Positions 44,885 to 56,391 of a stretch of DNA of 64,000 nt are shown here, one piece after another (positions within the stretch are counted from its first letter, which is position 1; each line of letters begins with the position of its first letter). The stretch lies in NCBI RefSeq assembly GCF_002994745.2, contig NW_020126838.1, forward strand, positions 123,257 to 187,256, given 5' to 3'. The notes under the pieces are model-generated. The model was not told the DNA's origin, searched no databases, and saw only the letters and a list, made by a program, of their open reading frames with translations. The DNA is from Rosa chinensis. Taxonomy: Eukaryota > Streptophyta > Magnoliopsida > Rosales > Rosaceae. The translations under genes were made by a program, and so were the position numbers.

Positions 44885-47245
44885 TGATACGTGCAAAAGC
44901 AATCGCCAATTTAAACCCTGAAAATGTCGAGCGTTAGTATAGAGTAAGCAGGGATCGTTCTAAACCGGGGATTGAGGGTGCTCACATGTGAGAAACAAAT
45001 TAAAAGAAAGAATATACAAATTCACACAAAATTATAAGAATATATACAAGTTAAGTTAGAATTGAATTAGAAATCCATATACAACACAAATACAAAAACA
45101 AATCCTAGTTAAACTCTACTACAAAAATCCATGTATAACACAAACACATATTACTATTCACGAAAACACTATTCACGGAATTAAAATATATTTTCAGATT
45201 ATTTACTTAATTATTTACGATTTACATGCATACTAAAAACCTAAATCGATTTTATTTATTTACAAATATACAAGAACACAAAACATAAAAGAAGGGGGGT
45301 TTTAAAGATCAAAGTATAAATTTTCAGAAAACAATAAAAGAATAAAACGTTTTCTATACAAAGGTGGGAAAAGAAGAACTTTTGGAAAACAATTTATCAA
45401 GAACAATTCAAGATCAATCCATTCATGCATCCCTTAATCTTGTAATTACCATGGAACGATATCAACCAAGAAACAAAGTTACAAGCGCCCAATGTCCCTT
45501 ATATGACTTCCCTTTACACAATTGAGTAGAACAAGCGCCTAAACAATATATTTCAAATGCAAGTATCACACAATCGAAGCGACTCATAATCTCATGCATT
45601 CAAATCATTAAGAGCAAGTGAAAGTTTAGTCAATAAACATGCAAATTCAAGTACTCAAAGCAAGTCTTTTCATTACATGCATAATCTGATTTCGACCTTT
45701 GTACAAAGCCTTTACTACCATATTGAATTAGGATCAACAAGCGTTCACCTAATTACTAGCTCCAATTACATGCAATCATCCTAAGTTGGCCACCAAAGAA
45801 CAAGAACATGCAAAAGTTCTCCATAAAACAAAACCAGATTATCATTCCATATTTCGGCTACTAATAAAGATCAAGAACACACAAACACATCAATCATAGA
45901 AAAGAACATCCAAATCGCATCCAAAAATCAGAAAGTTATCTCATGGTTTCAGTTTTACACTTAAGGAAAACAAAACAGAAAATACAACTACAAAAACACT
46001 AAACTGTAAAGAAAACATAGGGAAGATGGTATGAACAACCCTTGACTACGTCCCAAGGTCCAAAGTAGATCCAAGGCAGCAACACAAGGTAGAATTCACG
46101 GCTAGGATGGAGGATGGCACGGCTAGGAACTTGTAGATGCAAAAACCTGAAACTCAAGAGCAAACCGGTGAGAAACGAAATTGTGGAGAATAAAGTGTAA
46201 CCCCTGAACGTCTAATACACAAGGTATATATAGTAGAACGTCTCAAGGCACTCCCAATTCGTTTCTACTTGGTTTCTCTTAGTTCGTGTTGATTTAGGAC
46301 TTCTTTCTCACAAAACAGATTTCCGGCAGGATTGACCTCAGTCCACTAAAACGGCCATAACTTGCTCTAGAAAATAGCTATTGACGAACCGTAAAACGCT
46401 CTGGAAACTAGACATCTGTAGCTTTCCAACCATATAAAGATCATAATTTTCTGAGCTCTGAACGATTTATGACACTCCGTTGAAGTTGACTGATCTGCAC
46501 AGGCAGATTTCCGAATCTGTAATGGATTTGACTTTTAATGCACAAGTTGAGTCCAATTCGATTTTCCTTTGCATCACATGCCTCTCACATGTCTTCCACG
46601 CCTATTCTGAAGTAGAAACGTCAAGAACTCCCTAGAACCTTCAAGAATCTCACGGCAATTCCAATCCTTACTCAACAAGAAATCCAAACTCCATATTGCT
46701 TTGTAATTCGAATCTCTTGTTGCTTCCTCCTCCATGTGCATGGCATATGACTTTCTTGAGACTTCTAGATGCTTCATGAATGTTCCATAGCTCTCCTAGT
46801 ATGAGTAGAACTCCATATGCAAGTAGGTTTCCTAGTTGAATACAAACTTCTTTTCTGCGATTCTTCTACACTCTTCCGGAACCTTCTTGAGTAATCCTTA
46901 TCCAACAGGGACTCCTTATCACACTAGTATTCCTTATCTGAGTAGAATTGGGTTTCCCTGTTCAAGTAGAACTTCTAATTTCCGCGACTTAAGAGTTTGA
47001 ATCCAAGTCAGCTTCTGATTCCTACTCCAACTAGGATTCCTTTTCCTAGTCAAACTGGGAGAATTTACATTTCTTCATTTCTTCTCATTTCTGCGCCACT
47101 TATGCCTTCCTTAGTCTTGTTCGGACCTTGAGACTCCATTTAACCTGTAAAACACTAACTAAGTTAAATTGATCAAGATAAAGGAAATAACTTAGCAAAA
47201 TATAGGGTTTAAACATTATAAACGTCGCATTTTATGCTCCTATCA
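44885..47245 (-). repeat. Solo LTR L (2361 bp) with TSD CTCAA
   Basis: It runs from TGATACGTGC to GCTCCTATCA, flanked by CTCAA at 44880-44884 and 47246-47250. No internal sequence remains. It is the same family as LTR H. A TATA box lies at 46225-46232. Taking it out restores continuity of the K post-pol sequence as seen in B at 10680. Confidence 0.93.
46225..46232 (-). promoter_or_regulatory. TATA box in solo LTR L
   Basis: It reads TATATATA; the matching site in H is 28026-28033, with the same GTAGAACG context. Confidence 0.5.
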
Positions 47246-48841
47246 CTCAACAAAAATTAAAGACTCGACACATAAAAGACTCTATTGCCCTTTAACTATT
47301 TGTCTCAGCAATCTCTTACTTTCACAACACCAAGATTAGCACTTCACCAAGAATCAATGTTTAGGCATTCGAGAGTTAATTAAAACACATAAGTTACATA
47401 TACACAAGTAGGACTTGGTTGGAACAATGGTGATGATTTATGTTAAGCATGTTTCAAACAAGTATGATTCAAATCCTCACAAGGTATATCCATTCTTTCT
47501 TCTCTCAGATCATGGCAATGCTTAAAAGCTTATACACTCAAGTATATGTGAAAGATAGCAAGTGTATCACATATCGCAAGAAACGAAAGCACATGTATAA
47601 ATTTCTTTTAAAGATCCCATGAAGGATATCAACTACTTGCACAGATGGACCCAAGCCATAGGTTCAACTCTTGTAACTCATCTCCACATCAAGGGCTGTC
47701 CCATCTTAAGGATCAAGAAGGTCTTATCAAGGGTTGTAATGGGGCCATGGCTCAAGGTTTAAAGAAACGAAGGGTAAGGAATTTAACAAAGTGTCCTAAA
47801 AACCTAGCGGAGCTCATGCAAATGTAGAGAGACTTCTAGAAATTCACCAAGTATGCAAAAACGTCACTTTCCCATGGGGGTGTTATAAAGGGGCCTAATG
47901 TCTTCATGTTGGGCCCAAACTTCACTCTAAACTTCCTTTGGTTACTAATGAGTTGGACAAAGGCCAAATTTTTCTATAATGGGCCTTCAAATCAAAGTAA
48001 ACTCCAAACTCACCAAGTATGGGGGACTAAAATCCATAGATATTTCATCTTTTTCTTTCTTTTTGTTTTCTAGCCGTACACTTTTTCTTTTTCACTTTCT
48101 TTTTCTCGGCTTTTTCATACATTTTTCTCTTATGGACAAGTCTACCCCCACACTTGAGTTTTCACATCTTCTTATTCTTCATTATGGATGCCAAAAATCT
48201 TCAAGTAAAGTCTCAGATTAGCTCCACTAAGTTCTTAGAACAAAGGGTAGGGTTATAGCTATACTAAGGTTTAGGTTAAAGATTTTTAAGGGTGATGAAA
48301 GAAAAGGCTTAACGTAGGCTCAAAGGGGTTTATCTAGGGGAGTCCCACGACGGGCACAAATAGGGACACAGGTTTATATGGCAATGGTGGTAGTTCCTAG
48401 GGTGCCTCTATCCTTTCCAGAATCAGGGCCATGTATTGATAAAACGTCTCGACAAGCACAAGAGTGAATTCTAGCATTCTCTAGTCCATCAAACTTAATC
48501 TATGGCAAGTAGTCAATCAAATGAAAGAATAATGAGATCATCAAAACGTCGCCAAGAAAATAAGAATATATTTTTCATTTCACTCCAAGAAAAAGGGACA
48601 TGGGCTCAATTATCTCACATGGGTTTTTATGAATCAAAACTCATCTTAACATGCTCATATTCTGTACCAAAGTCACGAAATCCATATCCACTACAAGGCA
48701 CACATTTTTCATATATCTCAATTAACCAAAGAATACCATATTAAAGTCATCTCAATTGTGTGATTCTCTTTTAGCCATGATTTCAGAGATATAGAATCAT
48801 CCTAGACAGTTGAAAGGGCATCCTAAGACTCAAAACAAAAT

Positions 48842-49065
48842 GACAAAAGACTCAAACGTTAACTAGGGACTAGGGTTATTTCCTTTCTCCTTTCGGTAAC
48901 TCCTTTGGGATGTGACCAGGTAAGGAAGGGAACGATTTTGGCGGAGCTCAGCTCACTTGTTTAGCAGGGGACGAGACCCTTTGCTAGCACTTCTCGTATC
49001 CAAACCAGACCTAGACATCACACCTTAATAGATGCGCCTACGATGAAGAAATTATTTCACCCAAA
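48842..49065 (-). other. Extra ~220-base segment in the post-pol region of K
   Basis: It is absent from the matching place in A, B, D and I. Its plus strand resembles a diverged leader module of E (about 740-930): 'gaccaggtaaggaaggg', 'attttggcggagctc', 'gcacttctcgtatccaa', 'cctagacatcaca' correspond in order. Confidence 0.5.
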
Positions 49066-49429
49066 ACATGACTCAATGACTCCATAAAGCAACGAAAATT
49101 TTTATTTTTATTTTTGACATTTTTTCGATGTTTTTGTATTTTTCAATATATGACTCAAGACAAAAGTATAAATCCCTTCCCTCACACTTAAATATTGCAT
49201 TGTCCTCAATGTAATCAATCATAAGCATGCAATGAACAAATAAGCATAAAGGATAGAGATTTACGAAAATTTCTACTAAGTTCAAAAAGAAAACATGAAA
49301 AGAAAGAGAAATAGGGAAGGAGAAATCAAATCTGCGTGTGTAGACTCCTTCACAGCTACTTCTGAATTGGGTTGCCTCCCAAGCAGCGCTTAATGTTTAT
49401 AGTCTTTCAGCTTAGACTTGTACCTCCAT

Positions 49430-49893
49430 TTAATCCTCATGTTGTGGAGCGTTTTGGAGGGGTACATCCTCCACGTCATGCTCCACAAACGTCTCATAGT
49501 ATGGCTTGAGGCGATGGCCATTCACTTTGAACTCGTTACCTGTTTGTTCACTCTTTATCTGCACAGCTCCATGAGGAAACACATGAGTAATAACAAAAGG
49601 TCCAATCCAACGAGAACGAAGTTTACCTGGAAAGAGTTTAAGACGAGAATGGAATAAAAGAACTTTATGTCCCACAACAAAAGTCTTCCTACGAATCATC
49701 TTATCATGGAAGGCCTTAGTCTTTTCCTTGTAGATCTTGGTACTTTCGAAAGCATCATTCCTAATCTCCTCTAACTCTTGCAATTGTAGCTTCCTATGAA
49801 GCCCAGCCTCATCTAGATCCATGTTAAACTGCTTCACAGCCCACCAAGCTTTGTGCTCTAACTCCACAGGTAAATGGCACGGTTTGCCATAGA
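49430..49893 (-). pseudogene. pol: Integrase C-terminal fragment of element K
   Basis: It encodes about 154 residues, from the [17 protein letters not shown] motif through the GPY/F-like C-terminal module ([38 protein letters not shown]) to the natural stop at 49430. It is intact in frame and differs from A at scattered residues (for example TGNEF for TSNEF, DLDEAG for DMDAAG), so K is a distinct copy. The catalytic core is missing because A is inserted at 49893. Confidence 0.85.
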
Positions 49894-52260
49894 TGATAGG
49901 AGCATTTTAATGCGACGTTTTAACTTCATTTCCTACATTTTTCTGCGCCATTTCCTTGAAAAATCCCTGTTTAAGAAAGTTTCCATTCTTTGATTGGGAA
50001 AGTTCCTTATTGTAGAAAGTTTCCATTTTTGTCTTCATTTCTCATTTCTCATTTCTCATTTCTCATTTTTCATTTCTCATTTCTGGAAAGTTTCTATTTT
50101 TCATTTTTAGTAAGTTTCTATTTTCATTTTTAGAAAGTTTCTATTTTTCATATTAGTTTCTATTTTCAGGACCTCCGAGCTAAAAAGTGGAAATGAACGC
50201 ACGAATGGAAAGAGGAGCTTGCGAACATCAAGACGAACGAACATGAGAGAAAATGGCCCACACATTTGAGCAGAAATGAAGAAACAAGCTTTCCTGGTCC
50301 AACCAGGAAACCCTGCGAAAAGGAGGAAAGGCCCACCAATGAAGTTTCCAACGCAACCATGAAAAAGAAATGGAAAAATAATGTGTTTTGCGTTGGAAAA
50401 TGAGAAGGCTTGAAGATGAAGCAACGAGGCCCAAGAACTCTTTGGATTTTCGGCAAATTGGATAAAGGCCCATCAAAGCCCGTGACATTAGGGTTTGTGA
50501 CGCAAACCCTAACCCTTTAAGTTGTTGTTGCCGTGAATTTTCAAGAGATAAACAAGGAGGTGGCGTCCAAGAAAATCAGAAATTAAAAGGAGATTTTCTA
50601 GGGTTATTTTTATGGAAATAAATCAAGAGATAAAACCCTAGAGACTCCTAGCCGTCCAAGCCAAGAGGAAAACAAGGGGAGGCCGTGCAAAATAAAAGAG
50701 AAACCCTAGAGAATTCGGCCAAGGGATAATGAAGAGAGAAACTAGGGTTTTGCCGTGTGGAAAATCAGAAATTCAAGAGATATTTCGTGGAGATTTCTTA
50801 GGGAGCTTTTAAAGGAAAAGAATATGTGTTGAACACAAAAAGCTCTCAAAGGAGTCTAGGTTCGTCCCCCTTTATTCTCTAAATATATTGTTGCCGAAAT
50901 TGGTGAAGGAAATCAGAAAATATCTCTTTATATTTCGGCAAGATTATTTAGGGAATTTATATTGGAATTTTGTGATTGGTTGCACCACCTCATAGGGCTT
51001 ATGTGGCAAGCAAGCATTGGAGGAAATTATGTGGAGTTATATCATTGTGCCGTGAGTTTCATTAGGGTTAGACGGCTTGGAGAACAAAGGAAGCCGTGCT
51101 CCTATATATTCATCTCTTCTCTCAACGTCAAGGGGTCCGAAAAATTCCATACTTTTGCGTTTATACTTTGAGAAAATAATTCAGAAATCTCTCTAGCCTA
51201 GCCGTGTTCTTCTCCATCCTCTAGGGCAACCACGAAGTGCAAGCAAGGCCAAGGAAGAAGAAGACAAGCCGTGCACACCATCCACCCTCCACCTTGAAGA
51301 TTGCTTTCGAAATTCAAGAGACCACATCATCACTTCATTCATCTCATCTTCATCACGGTGTAATCCGATTCTCCTTGTACCTTTGCTTTGTATTTTCGTT
51401 GGTTTTGCCTTAGTTGACACATATGTATGAACAAGTATTGTTTTCTGAAATTTTATGATGAATTGTTAATTTTCAGATTCATATATTGCGATTTATGGTT
51501 GCTTTTGTGTGAGTGTTTGATTAAATTTGCATGATAGAAATCTTTTGTATGATTATCTTGAATGGTTCGAAACATTTAGGGTTCTTATGTGATTGTTGCT
51601 ACGAATTTGAGAACATGAATCAACTTTTTGGTTTTGTGTTCTTGAATCGATAAGTAGTAAAGGTTTTGTACAAAAACCGAATTTAATCAAAGAAGATTGC
51701 AATTAGGTGGACTTTTTCATACTAAGTTGCACATTTGAGTTGATAGCCTTTCTAGGTGATTAATGCGTTAAACATGACATGATTGACTAGCTTTCTAGGG
51801 TTTGATTGCATGTTTGATAGGATTAATCTAGGTGCTTTCGCTTAGGTTAATTAGCATTGAAAAGTAAAATATGGGAATTCATTTGCTTTCGAATGTTTCA
51901 CATGATCAACTCCTCTTGCATGACTATGATGAACAATGATGAACTTGAATTAATTTTAATCATGAGTTTCGACTTTGATCTTTGTTCTTGCATTCCATTT
52001 GTATTTTTATGTTTTTGCATTTTAATTATTTAGGTAACTTAGATTTTATTTTCGGAAATTAAAACCAAAAACCAAAAACTCCCCCCTTTTCGTAAATATG
52101 TCTATATTTTGTAAATATTATACTTTGTTTTAATTTTAATTGTTTAATTGTTTGACAATGACAGGTGTACCCTCAATCCCCGGAATAGAACGATCCCTAT
52201 TTATTACGTACTACTAATGACATTTCAGGGTTAAATTGGTCGCTCCCAAAAGCTACACCA
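49894..52260 (+). repeat. 5' LTR of element A (2367 bp)
   Basis: It starts TGATAGGAGC and ends TACACCA 5 bases before the PBS. The (CATTTCT)n array is at 50034-50093, the TATA box at 51103-51109, and U5 has CAATCCCCGG at 52174-52183. U3 up to about 50500 matches E, not B, although gag-pol of A is closest to B. Confidence 0.93.
51103..51109 (+). promoter_or_regulatory. TATA box in 5' LTR of A
   Basis: It reads TATATAT after GCCGTGCTCC. The copy in the 3' LTR is 62872-62878. Confidence 0.6.
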
Positions 52261-52265
52261 ATTTT

Positions 52266-52283
52266 TGGCGCCGTTGCCGGGGA
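52266..52283 (+). other. Primer-binding site of element A (tRNA-Asp)
   Basis: It reads TGGCGCCGTTGCCGGGGA, the 18-base complement of the plant tRNA-Asp 3' end. Confidence 0.93.
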
Positions 52284-52337
52284 TTGAAAAATCATTTGTC
52301 ATATTGTGAATATTTGTTTTGTTTATATGTGTGTTCG

Positions 52338-52384
<47 letters not shown>

Positions 52385-53073
52385 ATTTACTTGTTAATTA
52401 TTTTGTAATTGTCGAAATTTAGTTAACTAATTATTTAGGTTGTTATTTATATTGTTGAATACAAATTTTTATTGTAAGTTGTAAATTAAAGAAGGAATAG
52501 GTGAAGTCGTGTTTATTAATATTGGCCTAAACCCCTTATTGGTACCTAGTCCAGGTCCCTTAAGGTTGAGGGCGGTCTTTATTAACATTCATTGAACTGT
52601 CTTCACACTTAGAATCTTTTTCATCCAAGTAAGTATAGCCTATGTGGGATGGTGTCTAGGAAGGGGACAACGCTCATGACAGGTTCTTGAATCCAGAAGT
52701 GCGTGCAAATGAGCCTAAACCACAATGTGGGAGTAGCTCATGCCAAAATGGATTCTACCTCTCGTGGTCGCCCTCCCCTACCTGGCCATTTCAGTAAGGT
52801 TGCCCAAAGGATGTAGGAGGGACTTTGTGTCTTGACGATTATACTTGGGCCGCACGTCCACTTGATTTACCGCTTGGAATTTAATTCGAAATCAATGGTA
52901 TTTATAACAAAAGAAAATGTTGTGATGCACCTAAGGTATATTGGATTAAACATAGTCTTGAAAAGGGTAGCTGTTTCAGCCCCATTGCACATCGAGACTC
53001 CCTGTTCCCGTACCTAAGTGTTGAAAATAATTGTAAAGAAAAGGAAAGAATAGAAGTAATTTTACTTAATTTC

Positions 53074-53116
<43 letters not shown>

Positions 53117-54009
53117 ATAGATAGATAATTAGATGTGAATAGTGACGTTTTGTTTGTTTGTGTGAAAGTTTTGTGTAAGTGGTGTCTAATCTTGTTAAAC
53201 AAAGGAAATGTAAAGAATTAATTATAAATATTGTTACATTCTTGATTTATTATAAGTGTGTAAAATCGTATGAGTAGATAAGGGCCCTTTTGTTAATATT
53301 GGCCTTAACCCTTCATTAGTGCCTTTCTAAGGTCTTATGAAGTTGAGGGCGGCTTTTATTAACATTTGGAGGACTGTCTAACACATGAGTTCTTTTCAAG
53401 CTGAGTAAGGGGCATATAGGTGGTGTCTTAGGTTGAGACCCTGGGTGATGGGTTCAATTGGATCTCAGAGATACTATAGACCGTGCGTAAACCACAATGT
53501 GGGAGTAGCCAATAGGGGCCTAAACCTCAATGAGGGAGTAGCCTCCGTAGTGTCACCAAAATGAGTCCTCCCTCTCACTTACCTCTTAATCTGGCCATCT
53601 AGCCTTCTGAAACAAAGGAAAGTGACTTATGTCTAGGCGACTATCCCTAGATCGTAGCTCACCAATAGTAGTGGTTTCTATTGGGCTCGACTTACAACTT
53701 GTAATCAATTGAGATATTAACTTTATTTTGTAAAGATAATAAGATACTTGAACATAACCTCCACTTGTAAATTGTGTTGTTTTGTACATTTTATACTTGT
53801 ATAAACTTCTTACGTGGTCTATTTGTGAAAAGATTGTGGATAGTTTGTAATTTGTACTTCTCTTTATACTTGTATAAATCATAAATAGTAAAGTCGTGAA
53901 TAGTGACTCGTGAATAGTAAGGTTGATGTATAAATCACTAATTTGTAATTAACTCACTTTATACTTTGCTAACTTCTTTGAATTTTGATGATGTTCAGGA
54001 TTCCTATGA
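52284..54009 (+). other. Leader of element A
   Basis: About 1.7 kb with two diverged modules (about 52507-52890 and 53290-53720) and two poly-A runs of 46 (52338-52383) and 39 bases (53076-53114). Short ORFs upstream of gag are not conserved. Its length and the many upstream ATGs suggest shunting, internal initiation or splicing for Gag translation (inference). Confidence 0.8.
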
Positions 54010-56391
54010 ATGACCGAGCCTTTTAGATCCTCTACACTAAAGGAAATTGAAGCAAGGCTCGCTCGCTTGAAGGGTCCTTCACTTCTTGAGCAGACAAGCC
54101 CTTCCCCTTCGACACACAGAGGGTACATCTTTAACGAACAAGGGAAGAGGACCTACTGTTCTGAGGAGTCTACATCACCTACACCAAGTCCATCTCCTCC
54201 TTCACGTTCACCTTCACCTGTGATTTCGTCCAACTCTACACCACCACCTTCACCACCACCTGAAGAAGTCGAAGAAGAGAGAATGGCATCTATTAGGGAA
54301 CTTTCCACTGCAACTGTTGAAGGAGGACCCCCTACAGGCATAGTATACCCTCCCCCTGCAGCTGGAAGACAAGCAGAGTTTGAGCTAAAGAGTGGTTTGT
54401 TGCACAAGCTCCCTATCTTCCATGGACTTAATATGGAGGACGCTAACAAGCATGTTCGAGAATTTCAATCTGTTTGTGCAAACATGCAACCACAAGGGGC
54501 AGATGAGAACCTTCTTAAGATGAGAGCATTTCCATTCTCTCTAGCTGATAGAGCCAAGGATTGGCTATATGAACTCCCTGCAGGACGTATCACTTCATGG
54601 GAGACAATGAGAAAGGCCTTCTTGGAGAAATACTTCCCAGCTTCTAAGGTCATCACACTTAGAAAGAAGCTCAGTGGAATAGAGCAAGCCCATGATGAGT
54701 CCTATGCTGCTTACTATGAGAGGTTCAATTCCTTACTTGCACAATGTCCTCAACATCAGATGAAGGATGAGACCCTACTCACATGTTTCTATGAAGGACT
54801 CTTACCCTTGGAAAGGCAAATGTTGGATGCTGCAGCTGGAGGAGCTTTTGTGGATAAGTCCCCTACAGTTGGGAAGGAGCTGATAGCTAATCGTGCCTTG
54901 AACTCCCAACAATATGAGGGAGTAGGACACTCTACTCGTAGGGTGCATGAGATGAGCAAGAATACTGCAATTGAGGACCAACTGAATAAGCTTACTCTAC
55001 TCATGAATCAAGTGGTAAGTTCCAAGGGACCAAGTGCAACAATAGCTTGTGGGGTATGCTCTATGCAAGGGCATGTTACAGATCAGTGCCCTCAACTTAA
55101 TGAGAATGGAGGATGGGAATCTGCAAATGCTATTGGAGGATATCAAGGAGGATACCAAGGAGGACCTCAACGTCCTAGACATGATCCTTACTCCAATACG
55201 TACAACCCAGGATGGAGGGACCATCCCAACTTCAAGTGGACCAACAATGATAACGTTCAGAATCCTCTTGGTGGGAACTTCCAACGTCCTCAAGGGCCTT
55301 CATTCCAAGGATCATCTTTTCAAAGGCCCTACGTGCCCCCTCCTCAACAGAACTCAGGACCTTCAATGTCTCACTATGACAAAACGTTGGAAGCCTTGAC
55401 TAGTTCCACCCAGGCCTTGACAAACTCTACTCAAGCTTTGATTCAAGGACAACAGACCCACACTAAGGATATTGCAGATCTTAAGAAACAGATGGGCCAA
55501 GTTGTGGACTTCATGAGCAAGATTCATGAGACTGGGAAGCTTCCTAGTGGCACAATACCTAACCCTAAGGGTAATGTGGAGAATGCATCAGTTGTGACTA
55601 CGAGGAGTGGGAGACCATTTGTGGATCCACCCAAGCAACCCAAGAAGGTCCAAATGAGCATAGAGATTGAGGAAGACCAAGAGCCCACCAAGTTGGGTGT
55701 TGAGAAGGACCCTGCAACGTCAAAGGAAGAGACCAAGGCATCCTCATCTTTAAAGGCAAAACCGGAAATCAAAGGTAATAATTCTAACCTATCGAATTCG
55801 GTTATTGCTAACCCTTCTTCTTCTTGCATGCCCTTCCCACGCAGGTTTGCCCAATCTAAGAAGGATGAAAGTGACCAAGCTATCTTGGAAACTTTCAAGA
55901 AGGTGCAAGTAAACCTACCCCTCCTAGAGGCCATCAAGCAAGTCCCTAAGTATGCCAAGTTCCTCAAAGAGCTTTGCACTACTAGGAGAGTAAACCGTGA
56001 AAAGGAGGTGGTAAAGGTAAGTGAGAATGTCTCTGCCCTAATTCAGAGGAAGATCCCTCCAAAGTGTAAGGATCCTGGAAGCTTTACCATTCCTTGTACT
56101 ATTGGTAACTCTAGATTTAAGAATGCCATGCTAGACCTAGGTGCATCTGTTAATGTTATGCCCTACTCTGTTTATGAAACCCTAGGTCTAGGGGAACTTA
56201 AATCTGACAATGTTATCATTCAGTTAGCTGACAGATCCAATGCATACCCTAGAGGTTTGTTGGAGGATGTGCTTGTACAGGTTAACCATCTTATCTTCCC
56301 AGCTGATTTTTATGTATTGGAAATGGAGGACTCCCCTGTAAGTTCCACTCCATTGCTTTTGGGACGTCCTTTCTTAAGGACAGCTAGGACA
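54010..56391 (+). CDS. gag-pol: Gag-protease part of the Gag-Pol polyprotein of A
   Basis: The start MTEPFRSS is shared with B. Residues 1-90 are Ser/Pro-rich. The retrotransposon Gag domain spans about 115-300 ([29 protein letters not shown]), and the CX2CX4HX4C zinc knuckle has C347, C350, H355 and C360. A Gly/Pro/Gln-rich stretch and a linker follow. The aspartic protease has [12 protein letters not shown] with catalytic D709, and [13 protein letters not shown] near the end. Gag and Pol are in one frame with no stop between, so cleavage by the element's own protease is expected. Against B one G is missing near 56390, which shifts the frame; the reading then ends at 56469. Protease and RT are therefore separated in this copy, unless the deletion is a sequence error. 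Confidence 0.9.

Larger units (their letters stand above)
44817..49893 (-). mobile_element. Internal 3' part of Athila-type element K
   Basis: In sense it has the end of integrase (49893-49430), the post-pol region (49429-47251) and PPT (44831-44817), interrupted by solo LTR L. It is cut at 49893 by insertion of A, and the upstream part should resume beyond the right edge of the window. It keeps hairpins 49367-49382 and 49198-49211 and the AAGTGTGGGGG copy at 48145-48155; the copy at 49179-49189 has one mismatch. Confidence 0.87.
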
